Shown in pieces: positions 44,364-53,681 of a DNA stretch of 64,000 nt. Made by a program: the position numbers and the translations under genes. Source of the DNA: Chloroflexota bacterium (lineage in GTDB: Bacteria; Chloroflexota; Anaerolineae; Aggregatilineales; Ch27); NCBI GenBank assembly GCA_019873685.1, contig JAIOAT010000001.1, positions 255,523 to 319,522 of the forward strand. The letters are read 5' to 3'. The number at the start of each line of letters is the position of its first letter. The first letter of the stretch is position 1. Below the pieces are notes generated by a model. That model did no database searches. It had not been told where the DNA came from and worked only from the letters and a program-made list of their open reading frames with translations.

Positions 44364-44380
44364 TATTTTCTATTCAGGAT

Positions 44381-45382
44381 ATGTGTGCACTCATGAAGGA
44401 CAAGTCGCGCGCTCTGGCAGCAATCAACGATAACTTACAGGTGCTTGTGCCTCCTGACTCCAGCAAAGATGGCCGTCATCGTCTCAGCAAATTCGCTGGC
44501 TGGCTCAACGCTACAGGCGGTGGCTGGGCTGCTCCAGACTTGCGTCGTTACCGGGATTATCTGCTTCATGAGGAAAGATTATCCCCCGAAAGTGTGGCGG
44601 TGCATCTGTCCACCATCCGCACCCGGTACAGAGAATTGCTGCTGAACCGGCGACTTTTCTTCTCTCTGGTTCCTCCACAGGCAAGCTTTGCCGAACACAA
44701 GGCGCTTGTCGATGAACTCATTGCACGTATCCAGGCGGCGATTGATCCGCGTGCGGCGAGCGTCCGGACGCGTTCGCGCCAGGATCGGGCTGACTCCGAG
44801 CGGCTGCGCCTTAGCCAGGAGGAGGTACGCGCGCTGCTGGCTGCGCCAGATAGCAGCACGCTTGCCGGTGCACGCGACCGCGCCATTATCGCCCTGCTGA
44901 TCTGCACCGGTATCCGTGAGGCGGAGCTGTGCGCCCTCCAGACGCAGGACCTGCGCCAACACCTTGAAGGCGCCCTGGCGCTGCACGTCCGCGCCGGGAA
45001 AGGCCAAAAGGAGCGGCTGATCCCGTACGGAGAACTTGACTGGTGCCTGTCCTATGTTGACGCCTGGTTACGTAAGGCTGGTATTCACAGTGGCTACGTG
45101 TTTCGTGGCCTGCGCAAAGGCGATCATGTTCGAGAGACGCCGCTAAACGAACGGACTATCCAGAAGATTCTGGCCCGCTATCCGATTGAGATTCAGGGGA
45201 AAATACGCGTGGTGCAGCCGCATGACTGTCGCCGGACCTACGCCCGCCGACTATATGATGCCGGTGTCAAAGTAGATGCCATCCGGCAAAATATGGGGCA
45301 CGAAACGATTGAGATGACGTTCAGTTATATTGGACGGCCTGACGTGATGGATCGATTGCCTCCAAAGGTTTTCCAGCCATAA
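44381..45382 (+). CDS. Xer-like tyrosine recombinase
   Basis: 333 residues. N-terminal core-binding domain with SAM-like helices (RLSKFAGWLNATGGG, LHEERLSPESVAVHLSTIRTRY); catalytic domain with all six residues: Arg in TGIREAELCAL, Lys in RAGKGQKERLI, HxxR in QPHDCRRTYARR, His in MGHETIEMTF and Tyr in TFSYIGRP. Cuts and rejoins DNA through a phosphotyrosine intermediate. The length is greater than XerC/XerD (about 300) and near single-recombinase Xer proteins. No second Xer gene or other phage gene lies nearby. An internal ATG at 44393 is an alternative start. Confidence 0.9.
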   Translation: MCALMKDKSRALAAINDNLQVLVPPDSSKDGRHRLSKFAGWLNATGGGWAAPDLRRYRDYLLHEERLSPESVAVHLSTIRTRYRELLLNRRLFFSLVPPQASFAEHKALVDELIARIQAAIDPRAASVRTRSRQDRADSERLRLSQEEVRALLAAPDSSTLAGARDRAIIALLICTGIREAELCALQTQDLRQHLEGALALHVRAGKGQKERLIPYGELDWCLSYVDAWLRKAGIHSGYVFRGLRKGDHVRETPLNERTIQKILARYPIEIQGKIRVVQPHDCRRTYARRLYDAGVKVDAIRQNMGHETIEMTFSYIGRPDVMDRLPPKVFQP

Positions 45383-45423
45383 TATGGCCATGTTAATATC
45401 CCCCTACCCCAAGATGAAAAATC

Positions 45424-45435
45424 TATAAAATAGCA
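45424..45435. repeat. Right copy of the 12-base inverted repeat flanking the recombinase gene
   Basis: TATAAAATAGCA, the exact reverse complement of 44324-44335. It lies in a very AT-rich stretch (about 45405-45490), in contrast to the GC-rich surroundings. Confidence 0.55.
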
Positions 45436-45534
45436 TAGGAAATTTATAAAATATAATAATATCACCTATTTTGGTAAGATGAGTTTCACACTCTGGCTCC
45501 TCTGTATGTAACGATGCCTTGCTCTTCTCATGGC

Positions 45535-46293
45535 TTAGTGAGCCAAGATGCGGCTCAGGAATTGCCGGGTGCGGTCGTGTTCCGGCGCACTGAAGAGCTT
45601 CTCCGGTGTGGTCTCTTCGATCTTTTCGCCGTTGTCCATGAACACAATCCGGTCAGCAGCGGCTCTGGCAAAACCCATCTCGTGGGTCACAACCACCATG
45701 GTCATGCCTTCCTTGGCCAGTTGCAGCATGACATCCAGAACCTCTTTGATCATCTCCGGGTCCAGGGCCGATGTCGGCTCGTCGAACAACATGATCTTCG
45801 GGTTCATGGCCAGCGCACGCGCAATCGCCACACGCTGTTGCTGCCCACCTGAGAGTTGTGCCGGGTAGCTTTCGGCTTTTTCCGGAATGCCGACCTTCTG
45901 CAGGTTTTCCATGGCAATCCGGCGCGCTTCTTCTTTGCTGCGTTTGCGTACCACCCGCTGCGCCAGCATGATGTTTTCCAGCACGGTGTAATTGGGAAAC
46001 AGGTTGAAGAGCTGGAACACCATACCGATTTCTTCACGCACCTTGTTAATGTCGGTCTGCCGATGCGTCAGGTGAATACCATCGATCCAGATATCGCCGC
46101 TATCGATGGCTTCCAGGTGGTTGATGCAGCGCAGCAGGGTGCTCTTGCCGGAGCCGCTGGGGCCAATGATGACCACCACCTCACCGCGCTTGACCCGCAG
46201 GCTGACGCCCCGCACAGCCTGTACCGGGCCAAATGCCTTGTAGATGTTGTCCAGGATGATGATGTCATCGCTCGGTGCGATTTTTTCACTCAT
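45535..46293 (-). CDS. Amino-acid ABC transporter, ATP-binding subunit (GlnQ/HisP family)
   Basis: 252 residues. Walker [24 protein letters not shown]-loop [13 protein letters not shown], signature [20 protein letters not shown], Walker [16 protein letters not shown] and H-loop [20 protein letters not shown], all typical of polar amino-acid uptake ATPases. Its start overlaps the permease end by 8 bases. Third gene of the transporter; the substrate is an amino acid of unknown identity. Confidence 0.95.
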   Translation of the reverse strand: MSEKIAPSDDIIILDNIYKAFGPVQAVRGVSLRVKRGEVVVIIGPSGSGKSTLLRCINHLEAIDSGDIWIDGIHLTHRQTDINKVREEIGMVFQLFNLFPNYTVLENIMLAQRVVRKRSKEEARRIAMENLQKVGIPEKAESYPAQLSGGQQQRVAIARALAMNPKIMLFDEPTSALDPEMIKEVLDVMLQLAKEGMTMVVVTHEMGFARAAADRIVFMDNGEKIEETTPEKLFSAPEHDRTRQFLSRILAH

Positions 46294-47095
46294 TGGGGGA
46301 CATCCTTCGTTCCAGGTACCGGACGCCGCGGGTCAGCAGGAGAGTCATCGCGAGATACAGGAAAGCCGCAACATTCAAGGGCTGGAAGGTCGTGAATGTG
46401 CGGTTACGATGCTGGCGGCTAAGATGCGTGATTTCACCCACTGCCAGCGCCGACGCCAGGGAAGTATCTTTGAGCATGGCGATAAAGTCATTGCCGAGCG
46501 GGGGCAACACAGTCCGAATTGCCTGCGGCAGGATCACGTAGCGCATCGCCTGGCGGTAGGACATACCGAGCGAACGCGCGGCTTCCATCTGCCCTTTGTC
46601 GATAGACTCGATTCCGGCACGGAAGACCTCAGCCTCAAACGCGCCGTACGCTAGCGCCAATCCGAAGATGACGCGGGTGTGCATCTCAACATCACGGATC
46701 GTGAAGCCCAGCCCCGCTGCTGTCAAACCATCAACAAACAGAGGGAAGATCACAAAGGTCACATACAGAAGTTGCACCAGAATCGGTACACCGCGAATAG
46801 TTTCCACATAGAACGTGGCAATATTGTACAGGATCGGGTTAGATGAGACTCTGGCCAGCCCTGCCAGCAAACCAATGACCAGCGACAGGGCAAATGACGT
46901 CACCGTCAAAAACAGCGTCATTTGCACGCCCGGCCAGATGTAGTCAAAGGCGTCCCGATACGAAGGATCGAAATAGATCGCCAGAACTATCAGGATACCA
47001 AAGATGACCACTGCATAAGCCCAGAGGCCTTTGGGGTCGACCATACGGCGCCAACGACTAGAAGCTCCGGCAGACTGTACCTTACTCTGCGCCAC
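46286..47095 (-). CDS. Amino-acid ABC transporter, permease (HisM/GlnP family)
   Basis: 269 residues, five to six membrane helices. The N-terminal 25 residues are polar. The EAA motif [41 protein letters not shown] is fully typical. Pairs with the GlnQ-type ATPase (overlapping gene) and the double-domain binding protein upstream; a stable hairpin (47141-47175) separates it from the latter. Confidence 0.95.
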   Translation of the reverse strand: MAQSKVQSAGASSRWRRMVDPKGLWAYAVVIFGILIVLAIYFDPSYRDAFDYIWPGVQMTLFLTVTSFALSLVIGLLAGLARVSSNPILYNIATFYVETIRGVPILVQLLYVTFVIFPLFVDGLTAAGLGFTIRDVEMHTRVIFGLALAYGAFEAEVFRAGIESIDKGQMEAARSLGMSYRQAMRYVILPQAIRTVLPPLGNDFIAMLKDTSLASALAVGEITHLSRQHRNRTFTTFQPLNVAAFLYLAMTLLLTRGVRYLERRMSPNE

Positions 47096-47140
47096 AATCG
47101 CCTCCTGTCTTGCGTACCGCGCCAGGGTTCATCAACAGGT

Positions 47141-47175
47141 GGGAAGGGCAATGAGGTTATCCCCCTGCCCTTCCC
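47141..47175 (-). terminator. Intercistronic hairpin between binding-protein and permease genes
   Basis: A perfect 10-bp stem (GGGAAGGGCA, 47141-47150, with TGCCCTTCCC, 47166-47175) and a 15-base loop, between the binding protein (stop at 47199) and the permease. No long U-tract, so it probably protects or attenuates: a known way to keep binding protein in excess over membrane subunits. Confidence 0.6.
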
Positions 47176-47198
47176 TGTTTCCGAAAGCTCGATCGGCT

Positions 47199-48692
47199 CT
47201 ATTCTCCGGGTTCGAACCACCGCGCATACAGGATGGCGAGGGTGCCGTCCACGCGCATAGAACGCAGCGCCGCATTCACCGGCTCAATCAACTCCGAACC
47301 CGGCTGGAAGATGAAGCCCAGCGCCTCAGAAGTGAACGGCTCGCCGACGAACTTAAGCCGTCCGGGGTTGTTGTTGATGAACCCGATTCCGGCGACAGTG
47401 TCGATGACGACCGCGTCAGCATCTCCGCTGAGCAGTGCCTGAACAGCCACACCAAAGTCCTCGTAGCTGTCTACGCGCTCTGGCCCCAGCAGCTCAATGG
47501 CCGCGAGTTCGTTTGTGGTACCCTGCTGGACGGCAGCGCGGAGGTCGGGATTGGCGGCGAACTCCTCGGCATCGGCAAAGCGATCCTCATCGGCTACGGC
47601 CAGCAAGGCCTGCCCGTAGTACATGTAGGGATCAGAGAAGGCGACAATCTTCGCGCGTTCTTCTGTGATGGTGATGCCATCCGCCGCAACGTCGAATTCC
47701 CCTGCGCTGGCCGCTTCAAAGAGACCATCCCAGGCCCACTCTTCCATCACTGGCACGCAGTTGATGCGGATGCAGATTTCCTGCCAGGCGTCGTAGTCCC
47801 AGCCTTCGGGTTCCCCGTTTTCGCCGATGTAGTTGAACGGCGGATAGGCGTTCTCCACAGCGACAACAACTTCGCGCCCGCCCAGGTCGGGCAGCGTTTC
47901 TGGCTCCTTGCCCGGCTCGAACCACTTCTGATACAGCGCCCACAGTGTTCCATCGCGACGCATTGACCACAGGGCAGCATTAACCGGCTCCACCAGATCT
48001 GACCCTGGCTGGAAGATGAAGCCCAGTAATTCGCTGGTGAACGGCTCACCGACAAATTTGAGCGTGTCGGGATTCTGGGTGATAAACCCGATACCGGCTA
48101 CCGTGTCGATGACGACCGCATCAGCGTCGCCACTGAGCAGTGCCTGCACAGCTACGCCGAAGTCTTCATAGCTATCCACGCGCTCAGGCCCGACCAGATC
48201 AATGGCCGCAAGTTCGTTTGTGGTACCCTGCTGTACAGCGGCTCGCAGTGACGGATCGGCGGCAAATTCATCTGCGCTGGCAAAACGATCCTCATCAGCG
48301 CGCGCCAGCAACGTCTGGCCGTACTCCATATAGGGATCAGAGAAGGCGACAATCTTGGCGCGCTCTTCCGTGATGGTGATGCCATCGGCAGCGACATCAA
48401 ATTCGCCTGCCCCGGCGGCTTCAAACAGACCATCCCAGGCCCATTCTTCCATGACCGGCACGCAGTTCAGCCGCAGGCAGATTTCCTGCCAGACATCATA
48501 ATCCCAGCCGGCAGGTTGCCCATCCTGGCCGATGAAATTGAACGGTGGATAGGCATTTTCGACGGCGACGACGACTTCCCGCCCTTCCAGGTCAGGGAGT
48601 TCTGGCCCCTGCGCTACCGCCACGGACAGCGCTGCAAAAAGCAGAGTGATCACCAACAATCCGGCTAGCCGGGTTTTGCGATTTACGAACAT
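47199..48692 (-). CDS. Amino-acid ABC binding protein with two tandem, near-identical domains
   Basis: About 497 residues. Signal peptide ([23 protein letters not shown]). Domain 1 (about 30-262) and domain 2 (about 265-497) align almost residue for residue: both have [21 protein letters not shown], GWDYDxWQEIC, [29 protein letters not shown] and [19 protein letters not shown]. Each is a family-3 solute-binding domain (SBP_bac_3), with the amino-acid-binding arginine/aspartate pattern. Two domains on one chain could deliver two substrates or raise local concentration. Start at 48692 is set by a strong AAAGGAGGGATTCC site; a longer frame to 48866 is not used. Confidence 0.93.
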   Translation of the reverse strand: MFVNRKTRLAGLLVITLLFAALSVAVAQGPELPDLEGREVVVAVENAYPPFNFIGQDGQPAGWDYDVWQEICLRLNCVPVMEEWAWDGLFEAAGAGEFDVAADGITITEERAKIVAFSDPYMEYGQTLLARADEDRFASADEFAADPSLRAAVQQGTTNELAAIDLVGPERVDSYEDFGVAVQALLSGDADAVVIDTVAGIGFITQNPDTLKFVGEPFTSELLGFIFQPGSDLVEPVNAALWSMRRDGTLWALYQKWFEPGKEPETLPDLGGREVVVAVENAYPPFNYIGENGEPEGWDYDAWQEICIRINCVPVMEEWAWDGLFEAASAGEFDVAADGITITEERAKIVAFSDPYMYYGQALLAVADEDRFADAEEFAANPDLRAAVQQGTTNELAAIELLGPERVDSYEDFGVAVQALLSGDADAVVIDTVAGIGFINNNPGRLKFVGEPFTSEALGFIFQPGSELIEPVNAALRSMRVDGTLAILYARWFEPGE

Positions 48693-48825
48693 GGAATCCC
48701 TCCTTTTAGACCAAGAAAACTTTAGTCGCATGGCTATGACGCTTGAGCGCTTACCCAATAATGTGGACTCCTCTCCCGGATACCTGCGCAGTTTTCGCCA
48801 TCCGATTTTGCCAGACAACAACATC

Positions 48826-48854
48826 ATTATTGCGGGTAAGCCTCCGACATGCAA
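48826..48854 (-). promoter_or_regulatory. Putative promoter of the amino-acid transporter operon
   Basis: On the minus strand TTGCAT (48849-48854), 17 bases, AATAAT (48826-48831). It leaves a leader of about 125 bases before the binding-protein ATG. I found no riboswitch consensus in that leader. Confidence 0.4.
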
Positions 48855-48872
48855 AGTCCATATCATGCTGCT

Positions 48873-49679
48873 TTACGCTGCCAGTCGGAGGACGTAATAG
48901 CAGCGAACAGGCTGGCTCTGGCTTTTTACAAACCCTTCCACAACATAACCCATGGCAAAGAGCTTATGAAACACCTGGCGTGTAGCCAGCCGCCAGGCCA
49001 GCGCATATGGCAGCCTCTGCCCAGCCTGGTCAAGCCGCTCAGGTATCTCAACTGCCACCATTGTCTCACCAGCAGGCCAAGTTATCTGGCCGGGTTCTCC
49101 GCTGGCGGTCTGCGCGAGCACCGGCGTCACGCTATCCACGTCTAGCGCCGGCGATACGCCTGCCGCACAACGCTGAACCCGTTCACTGCTGAGCCACCAG
49201 CGCACCTCAAACCGATCAGTGGGTAGCCCTCGGTTCAAGTCATCATCCACTTCGCCATAGAAATTATCGAGGTAGCGGTTGCAGACGCAACCGAGGACTG
49301 CAATGTTGAAGTGGGCATTTTTCGCCTGAAGCGGATCGTAAGTCCAGCCAATACACTTGTACCCTTGCTTCAGCGCCCAATCCCGCTGCAGCCACTTCAA
49401 TTGCCGCCCGATCCCCCTACCCTGATAGGCTGGCAGCACGCCGGTTGCATGAGACCACAGCAGCAACTCACCGTCAAGCACGGCGGGGAAAGCCAGGGCG
49501 AATCCTACGGGCTGCAAGCCATCAAAGGCCCCAAGAAGCAGCCCACCAGCATGATTGATGGCATGCAGGACATGAGCAGGGATTGCGTCGCGATCGCTTG
49601 CCCCCCAGATCAGCCCATGCAGGTCCACCGTTTGCTCAATTTCATTTGAAGTAATTATAGGTCGATAGTCTATCTGCAT
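48873..49679 (-). CDS. GNAT-family acetyltransferase-like protein (COG3375 type)
   Basis: About 268 residues. The GNAT acetyl-CoA loop is seen in GVLPAYQGRGIGRQLKWLQRDWAL, preceded by VGFALAFPAVLDGELLLWSHATG and followed by GWTYDPLQAKNAHFNIAVLGC. This pattern matches the predicted acetyltransferases often placed beside menaquinone genes, whose substrate is unknown. A C-terminal 130-residue extension is less conserved. Start at ATG 49679; a TTG three codons earlier is possible, and no strong ribosome site is visible. It lies 50 bases after the eIF2B-like gene. Confidence 0.82.
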   Translation of the reverse strand: MQIDYRPIITSNEIEQTVDLHGLIWGASDRDAIPAHVLHAINHAGGLLLGAFDGLQPVGFALAFPAVLDGELLLWSHATGVLPAYQGRGIGRQLKWLQRDWALKQGYKCIGWTYDPLQAKNAHFNIAVLGCVCNRYLDNFYGEVDDDLNRGLPTDRFEVRWWLSSERVQRCAAGVSPALDVDSVTPVLAQTASGEPGQITWPAGETMVAVEIPERLDQAGQRLPYALAWRLATRQVFHKLFAMGYVVEGFVKSQSQPVRCYYVLRLAA

Positions 49680-49729
49680 ATATGGCAATTCCGCGCAAAG
49701 AGTCCCCCTGAAACCTTATGGGTATTGCA

Positions 49730-50662
49730 CTAAAGTGAGCTTCGCACAACAGCCATGGTCGACTGAAGCAATGGGTGAACTGGGCACTCCAGGCACAGAT
49801 GTTGTATCTGCTCCGGGGTTAACACACCTTCTTCTGTCACCACGCCGCAGACTGCTGACCAGGGAGTCAGGTCAAAATACCGATTTTGCACGCGGACGCC
49901 GTCAGGCGCCTCGGCCCAGACCTCACTGGCTGCACGTTCGTGAACTGGCTGCTCCCCCAGCGCAGCCGGCCAGACTCTGGCAGAGTCTGCCAGAAAGTAG
50001 CATGGAACACCCAGCGTCCGAGCGCAGACTGCGATCCCCGCACTGCCGATTTTCGAGATCACGCCGGTCAGTGTCAGACTGTCGGCGCCCAGCAGGACAA
50101 TGCCGGCATTCGTCAGATTAGTGTATGCCGCCGCATCGATGGTCACCATCACATCAATTCCCGCCGCGCTCAAGCGTTCGGCCAGATGGAGACCCTCATA
50201 CCGGGGCCGTGATTCTGTGACAATAACGCGAACGGTACGACCTTGCTTCTTGGCCCGCAATAGCGCTTGTGCTACGGTGGAACTGGCCGAATGCGTCATG
50301 ACCACCGTTTCTGGCGCGATCAAAGCCGCCGCCAGACGAGAGCAAGTCTGTTGGCTCTTACCCAGAATTTCCCGGAAGTACTTCAGTTGAGCGCGGAGTC
50401 GCTGTCTGGCTTCTTCAAGGGAACTGACCGAATCCAGTGCGAAAAAGATCTGGTTGAAGAGCGTCACCAACGACGCCATGCCGCTCTGCGCTGTAAGGAT
50501 TTGTTGGGCAACGATCTGCAACGACCCTGTCAGCGCCTGGACAGAGGCAGATGTGTTGTCGTCAACAAACGCTGAGAGCGCCTCTGCCGTAGCCAGCGCA
50601 AGGCCTGTAGCGCCGGTGGTGTGATCAAGCATGATGGCTGCCAGTTGTTCCTGCCAGATCAT
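49730..50662 (-). CDS. eIF2B-alpha/IF-2B-superfamily protein (sugar-phosphate isomerase-like)
   Basis: 310 residues. The family signatures VIVTESRPRYEGLHLAERL, VLLGADSLTLTGVISKIGSAGIAV and ARTLGVPCYFLADSARVWP place it in the IF-2B superfamily, which includes methylthioribose-1-phosphate isomerase and ribose-1,5-bisphosphate isomerase. The catalytic Cys of these isomerases (in a CNxG-type loop) is not evident, since the equivalent stretch reads VMTHSASSTVAQAL, so the reaction is open. Follows a small membrane protein by 14 bases in the hflX operon. Confidence 0.85.
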   Translation of the reverse strand: MIWQEQLAAIMLDHTTGATGLALATAEALSAFVDDNTSASVQALTGSLQIVAQQILTAQSGMASLVTLFNQIFFALDSVSSLEEARQRLRAQLKYFREILGKSQQTCSRLAAALIAPETVVMTHSASSTVAQALLRAKKQGRTVRVIVTESRPRYEGLHLAERLSAAGIDVMVTIDAAAYTNLTNAGIVLLGADSLTLTGVISKIGSAGIAVCARTLGVPCYFLADSARVWPAALGEQPVHERAASEVWAEAPDGVRVQNRYFDLTPWSAVCGVVTEEGVLTPEQIQHLCLECPVHPLLQSTMAVVRSSL

Positions 50663-50676
50663 GGAGGGTCTGCGAT

Positions 50677-50937
50677 CTATCCCTTGCCGAGCGGTTCCGC
50701 CAGCAAGACGCCGAGCAAGGCAATGATGATGGCGATATGCAGGATGATGATTCCAGCCAGCAGCAGCCCTGTGAGTGCAGTAATCACGGCCACTATCTGG
50801 ATGCCAAGACTGACGAAAACCAGCAGGATGCCCAGCACAATCGGCGCGCCGCGATAGTTCGCCAACCGTCCGGCGAAGAAGCTGATCAGGCGTCCCAGAC
50901 GCTGAGATCGGTTGAGTCGTTCAGCAAGTTTTTGCAT
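50677..50937 (-). CDS. Small membrane protein of unknown function
   Basis: 86 residues: a basic N-terminus (LAERLNRSQRLGRLISFFAGRL) followed by two hydrophobic segments (about 32-52 and 55-78). No family recognised. It lies 21 bases after hflX and 14 before the eIF2B-like gene, so it belongs to the operon. Confidence 0.7.
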   Translation of the reverse strand: MQKLAERLNRSQRLGRLISFFAGRLANYRGAPIVLGILLVFVSLGIQIVAVITALTGLLLAGIIILHIAIIIALLGVLLAEPLGKG

Positions 50938-50958
50938 CTCAGTTATCTTCTTCAGGGA

Positions 50959-52317
50959 TCACGAGCTACGATGCGACATTTCCTGTACAACATCAACTGC
51001 ACTAAGGCGCGCAAGTGTTTCCAACGTCACCTGTGCAGTGAGTATTACGCCATCTTCCGTATGCTCTTCACGCAGCACAACGCCGTGTTTGTGCACGTAG
51101 GAGACCAGATCGCCACGTGCATAGGGAATGAGCACGCGAATGGTTTTCATTCTGAGCGTAAGAACGCGCTCGATTTCCTTTATCAGTATGTCGAGTCCTG
51201 CGCCGGTGATGGCTGACAGTGGTACTACAGCCTCGTATTCGGCGGCGTAGGCGTCGATTTCGGTGGGCGGATCGCCTTCTCCCAGCAGATCGATTTTGTT
51301 CAGTGCCAGAATCCGGGGAACCGGTGGAAGATCGAGTTCGGCCAGCGTGTCCTCGACCGATTCAATCTGTTGCGCCACATTAGGATGGCTGACATCGGCA
51401 ACATGCAGAATCAGGCTCGCTTCCGCGATCTCTTCCAGGGTTGCCCGGAATGCTGCTACAAGCGTGGTAGGCAGCTTCTGGATGAATCCTACAGTATCCG
51501 AGCAGAGAACTTCCTTGCCGCCTGGCAGTGTGATGCGGCGCATGATGGGGTCCAGCGTGGCAAATAGCTTGTCTGCAGTGTAGGTATTGGCTGCTGTTAG
51601 CGCGTTCAGCAGCGTGGATTTGCCGGCGTTGGTGTAGCCTACCAGCGCAACTACAGGGATACCCGCTTCCTGTCGTTGTTGGCGATGCCGGCTGCGATGC
51701 GCGCGCACTGCCTCCAGTTCCTTTTTTAGCTGGGTAATCCGGCGGCTGATTTCGCGGCGGTCAACTTCCAGCTGCGTTTCGCCCGGCCCACGCAGACCGA
51801 CGCCGCCACCTCCGGCCCTTGCCGCGCCGCCGCCAGTCTGCCGGGCCAGATGGGTCCACTGGCGCGTTAATCGCGGCAGGCGATACTCATACTGGGCCAA
51901 CTCCACCTGTAGCGCCCCCTCGCGGGTCTGGGCATGCTGGGCAAAGATGTCCAGGATCAAGGCGGAGCGATCGATCACCTTGATCTCCTCGCCAAATGCT
52001 TTCTCCAGCTCTCGCTGATGGCGTGGGTTCAGTTCATCATCGAAGATAATCACGGTCGCCCCTGAGGCTGCCACCGCTTCCCGAATTTCCTCCAGCTTGC
52101 CAGAGCCGATCAGGGTAGCCGGATGGGGTCTCTCCAGTTGCTGGTATGTGCGCCCGATCACCTTGATGTTGGCAGTAGCCGCCAGAAGGCTTAATTCATC
52201 CAAGGAGTCTTCCACATTAAGGAGTGGTCGGCTGCCCTTAATGTGCACGCCTACCAGGAAGCCTTTTTCCTCCTGCTGTTCGCCACCAGTTTCGCGCCAG
52301 TCATGTAAATCGGTCAT
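50959..52317 (-). CDS. hflX: GTPase HflX (ribosome-associated)
   Basis: About 452 residues. N-terminal HflX domain with TLIGSGKLEEIREAVAAS, VIIFDDELNPRHQRELEKAF and the Gly-rich GGGGVGLRGPGETQLEVDRR linker; G domain with VALVGYTNAGKSTLLNAL (G1), DTVGFIQKLP (G3) and ALNKIDLL (G4). Splits or rescues stalled ribosomes under stress. Start at ATG 52317; the frame extends upstream to 52359 without a ribosome site. Downstream genes follow closely. Confidence 0.95.
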   Translation of the reverse strand: MTDLHDWRETGGEQQEEKGFLVGVHIKGSRPLLNVEDSLDELSLLAATANIKVIGRTYQQLERPHPATLIGSGKLEEIREAVAASGATVIIFDDELNPRHQRELEKAFGEEIKVIDRSALILDIFAQHAQTREGALQVELAQYEYRLPRLTRQWTHLARQTGGGAARAGGGGVGLRGPGETQLEVDRREISRRITQLKKELEAVRAHRSRHRQQRQEAGIPVVALVGYTNAGKSTLLNALTAANTYTADKLFATLDPIMRRITLPGGKEVLCSDTVGFIQKLPTTLVAAFRATLEEIAEASLILHVADVSHPNVAQQIESVEDTLAELDLPPVPRILALNKIDLLGEGDPPTEIDAYAAEYEAVVPLSAITGAGLDILIKEIERVLTLRMKTIRVLIPYARGDLVSYVHKHGVVLREEHTEDGVILTAQVTLETLARLSAVDVVQEMSHRSS

Positions 52318-52392
52318 GCGGTTTTCAGTGCCTTTTCCACTTGGCGCTACCCAGTACAACTAGAGCTGCCGGGAGTCTGCATGTTGCAATCT

Positions 52393-53616
52393 CTACCACT
52401 CTGTTGCGGCATTTTCTTCGCCCCGGGCCTGGATTACCTCTGGTGGGGAATTGCGCATAGGGACCATGATGTGAAACGTGCTGCCCGGTAGTTTCTGCTC
52501 GTCATGACCCGGACTTTCCGCCCAGATAGTTCCGCCGTGCGCCTCAATGATACCCTTCGCAATGGCCAGGCCCAGGCCCGGCCCCCCACCCCTGAACTTG
52601 TACTTGCCGCTGGAGTGCAGCGCGACGTCGCCTATCGAACTAAACTTCTCAAAGATACGCTGCAGATCCTCCGGATCAATTCCGATGCCCGTATCCTGGA
52701 TGATGATCTCGGTAAACCCCGGAAGGCTGCGGCCATGAATCCGAATGTGCCCTCCATCCGGTGTGTACTTAACGGCGTTTGACCCAACTTTGTAGAAAAC
52801 CTGTAGTAGCCGTTCCGGATCGGCATATGTCGGTTCTTGAGGAACTGAGGCGCGGTCAATATGAAGGGACAGTGTCCGATTCCTGAGCAGTTTTGCCAGC
52901 TCGAATTCCAGAATCTCCAGCAAATGGCCCAGCCACACAGGCTGATAGTGCAGGTTAAGCAGACGCATCTCGATCATCGAGACGTCGATCATGTCCTGAA
53001 TAATCTCGCGGAGCCGCGTGGTTCCGGCGGAAATACCCTCCAGTAACACTGCTAGGCGCTGGGCATTCTCTTCTGGAACTTCAGCGCGGAGCATATCGGT
53101 ATACCCTTCGATCAGGGTGAGCGGCGTCTTGAGTTCATGCGCTGCCACGGCGATGAAGTCTGATTTGCTTTTGTTCAGACGCTCCACGTTTAGCAGGGCG
53201 CGGCTTAGTTCCGCCCGTGTGTCCTGCAGCAAGGCCTCAGTTTCCAGCTTCACGAGGTAAGCAGCCGCCCCGGTGAAGACACGCTCAAGGTCAGTCAGCC
53301 ATGGAATAAGACGATCCGGTGGTGCAGCTGCGCACAGGGTATCCCAGGTCACCTGTTTCAAAGTACCCAGTACGGGGAGCAAGCCTGCCAGGTCGTCATC
53401 ATCGGTAGGAGCGCTGCGAGCTTCAACCCAGTCAAGCAAAATGAGGTTCAGCGGCAGAGGGCTATCCTGCCGCATGGTGCGCAGCAGGCCATCGTAAAAT
53501 GCTTCAGTGGCTTCGATGACAGTGGCGCGTAGGCTCTCGCTCTGGGCGAGTCTTCTTGAGGCCGTCTCGACCAATGCGGAGAGGTTTTCTTGCAGCCAGT
53601 CAACCAGTTCAGTCAT
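52393..53616 (-). CDS. Cytoplasmic sensor histidine kinase
   Basis: 407 residues with no membrane helix. About 1-130 is a helical N-terminal region resembling RsbR-type non-heme globin-like sensors (LVDWLQENLSALVETASRRL). HisKA follows with the phospho-acceptor His in AVAAHELKTPLTLIEGYTDM (near 160), then HATPase N box KVGSNAVKYTPDG, G1 box DTGIGIDPED and G2 box GGGPGLGLAIAKG. Orphan: no response regulator adjacent; the regulators at 14650 and 28218 are unassigned candidates. Lies between hflX and trmFO. Confidence 0.93.
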   Translation of the reverse strand: MTELVDWLQENLSALVETASRRLAQSESLRATVIEATEAFYDGLLRTMRQDSPLPLNLILLDWVEARSAPTDDDDLAGLLPVLGTLKQVTWDTLCAAAPPDRLIPWLTDLERVFTGAAAYLVKLETEALLQDTRAELSRALLNVERLNKSKSDFIAVAAHELKTPLTLIEGYTDMLRAEVPEENAQRLAVLLEGISAGTTRLREIIQDMIDVSMIEMRLLNLHYQPVWLGHLLEILEFELAKLLRNRTLSLHIDRASVPQEPTYADPERLLQVFYKVGSNAVKYTPDGGHIRIHGRSLPGFTEIIIQDTGIGIDPEDLQRIFEKFSSIGDVALHSSGKYKFRGGGPGLGLAIAKGIIEAHGGTIWAESPGHDEQKLPGSTFHIMVPMRNSPPEVIQARGEENAATEW

Positions 53617-53681
53617 GGCCCGTATTTTTCCGTGTGAACCGTGGCAGAGTCCACACCTATTATAGTCCAGGCTGCGCCGGG

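Noticed and set aside
44333-44372. dif-like palindrome as a plain transcription terminator
   Set aside because: A T-rich tail follows on the plus strand, but no plus-strand gene lies upstream that would need it. Kept as an alternative in the feature entry, not as the main reading.
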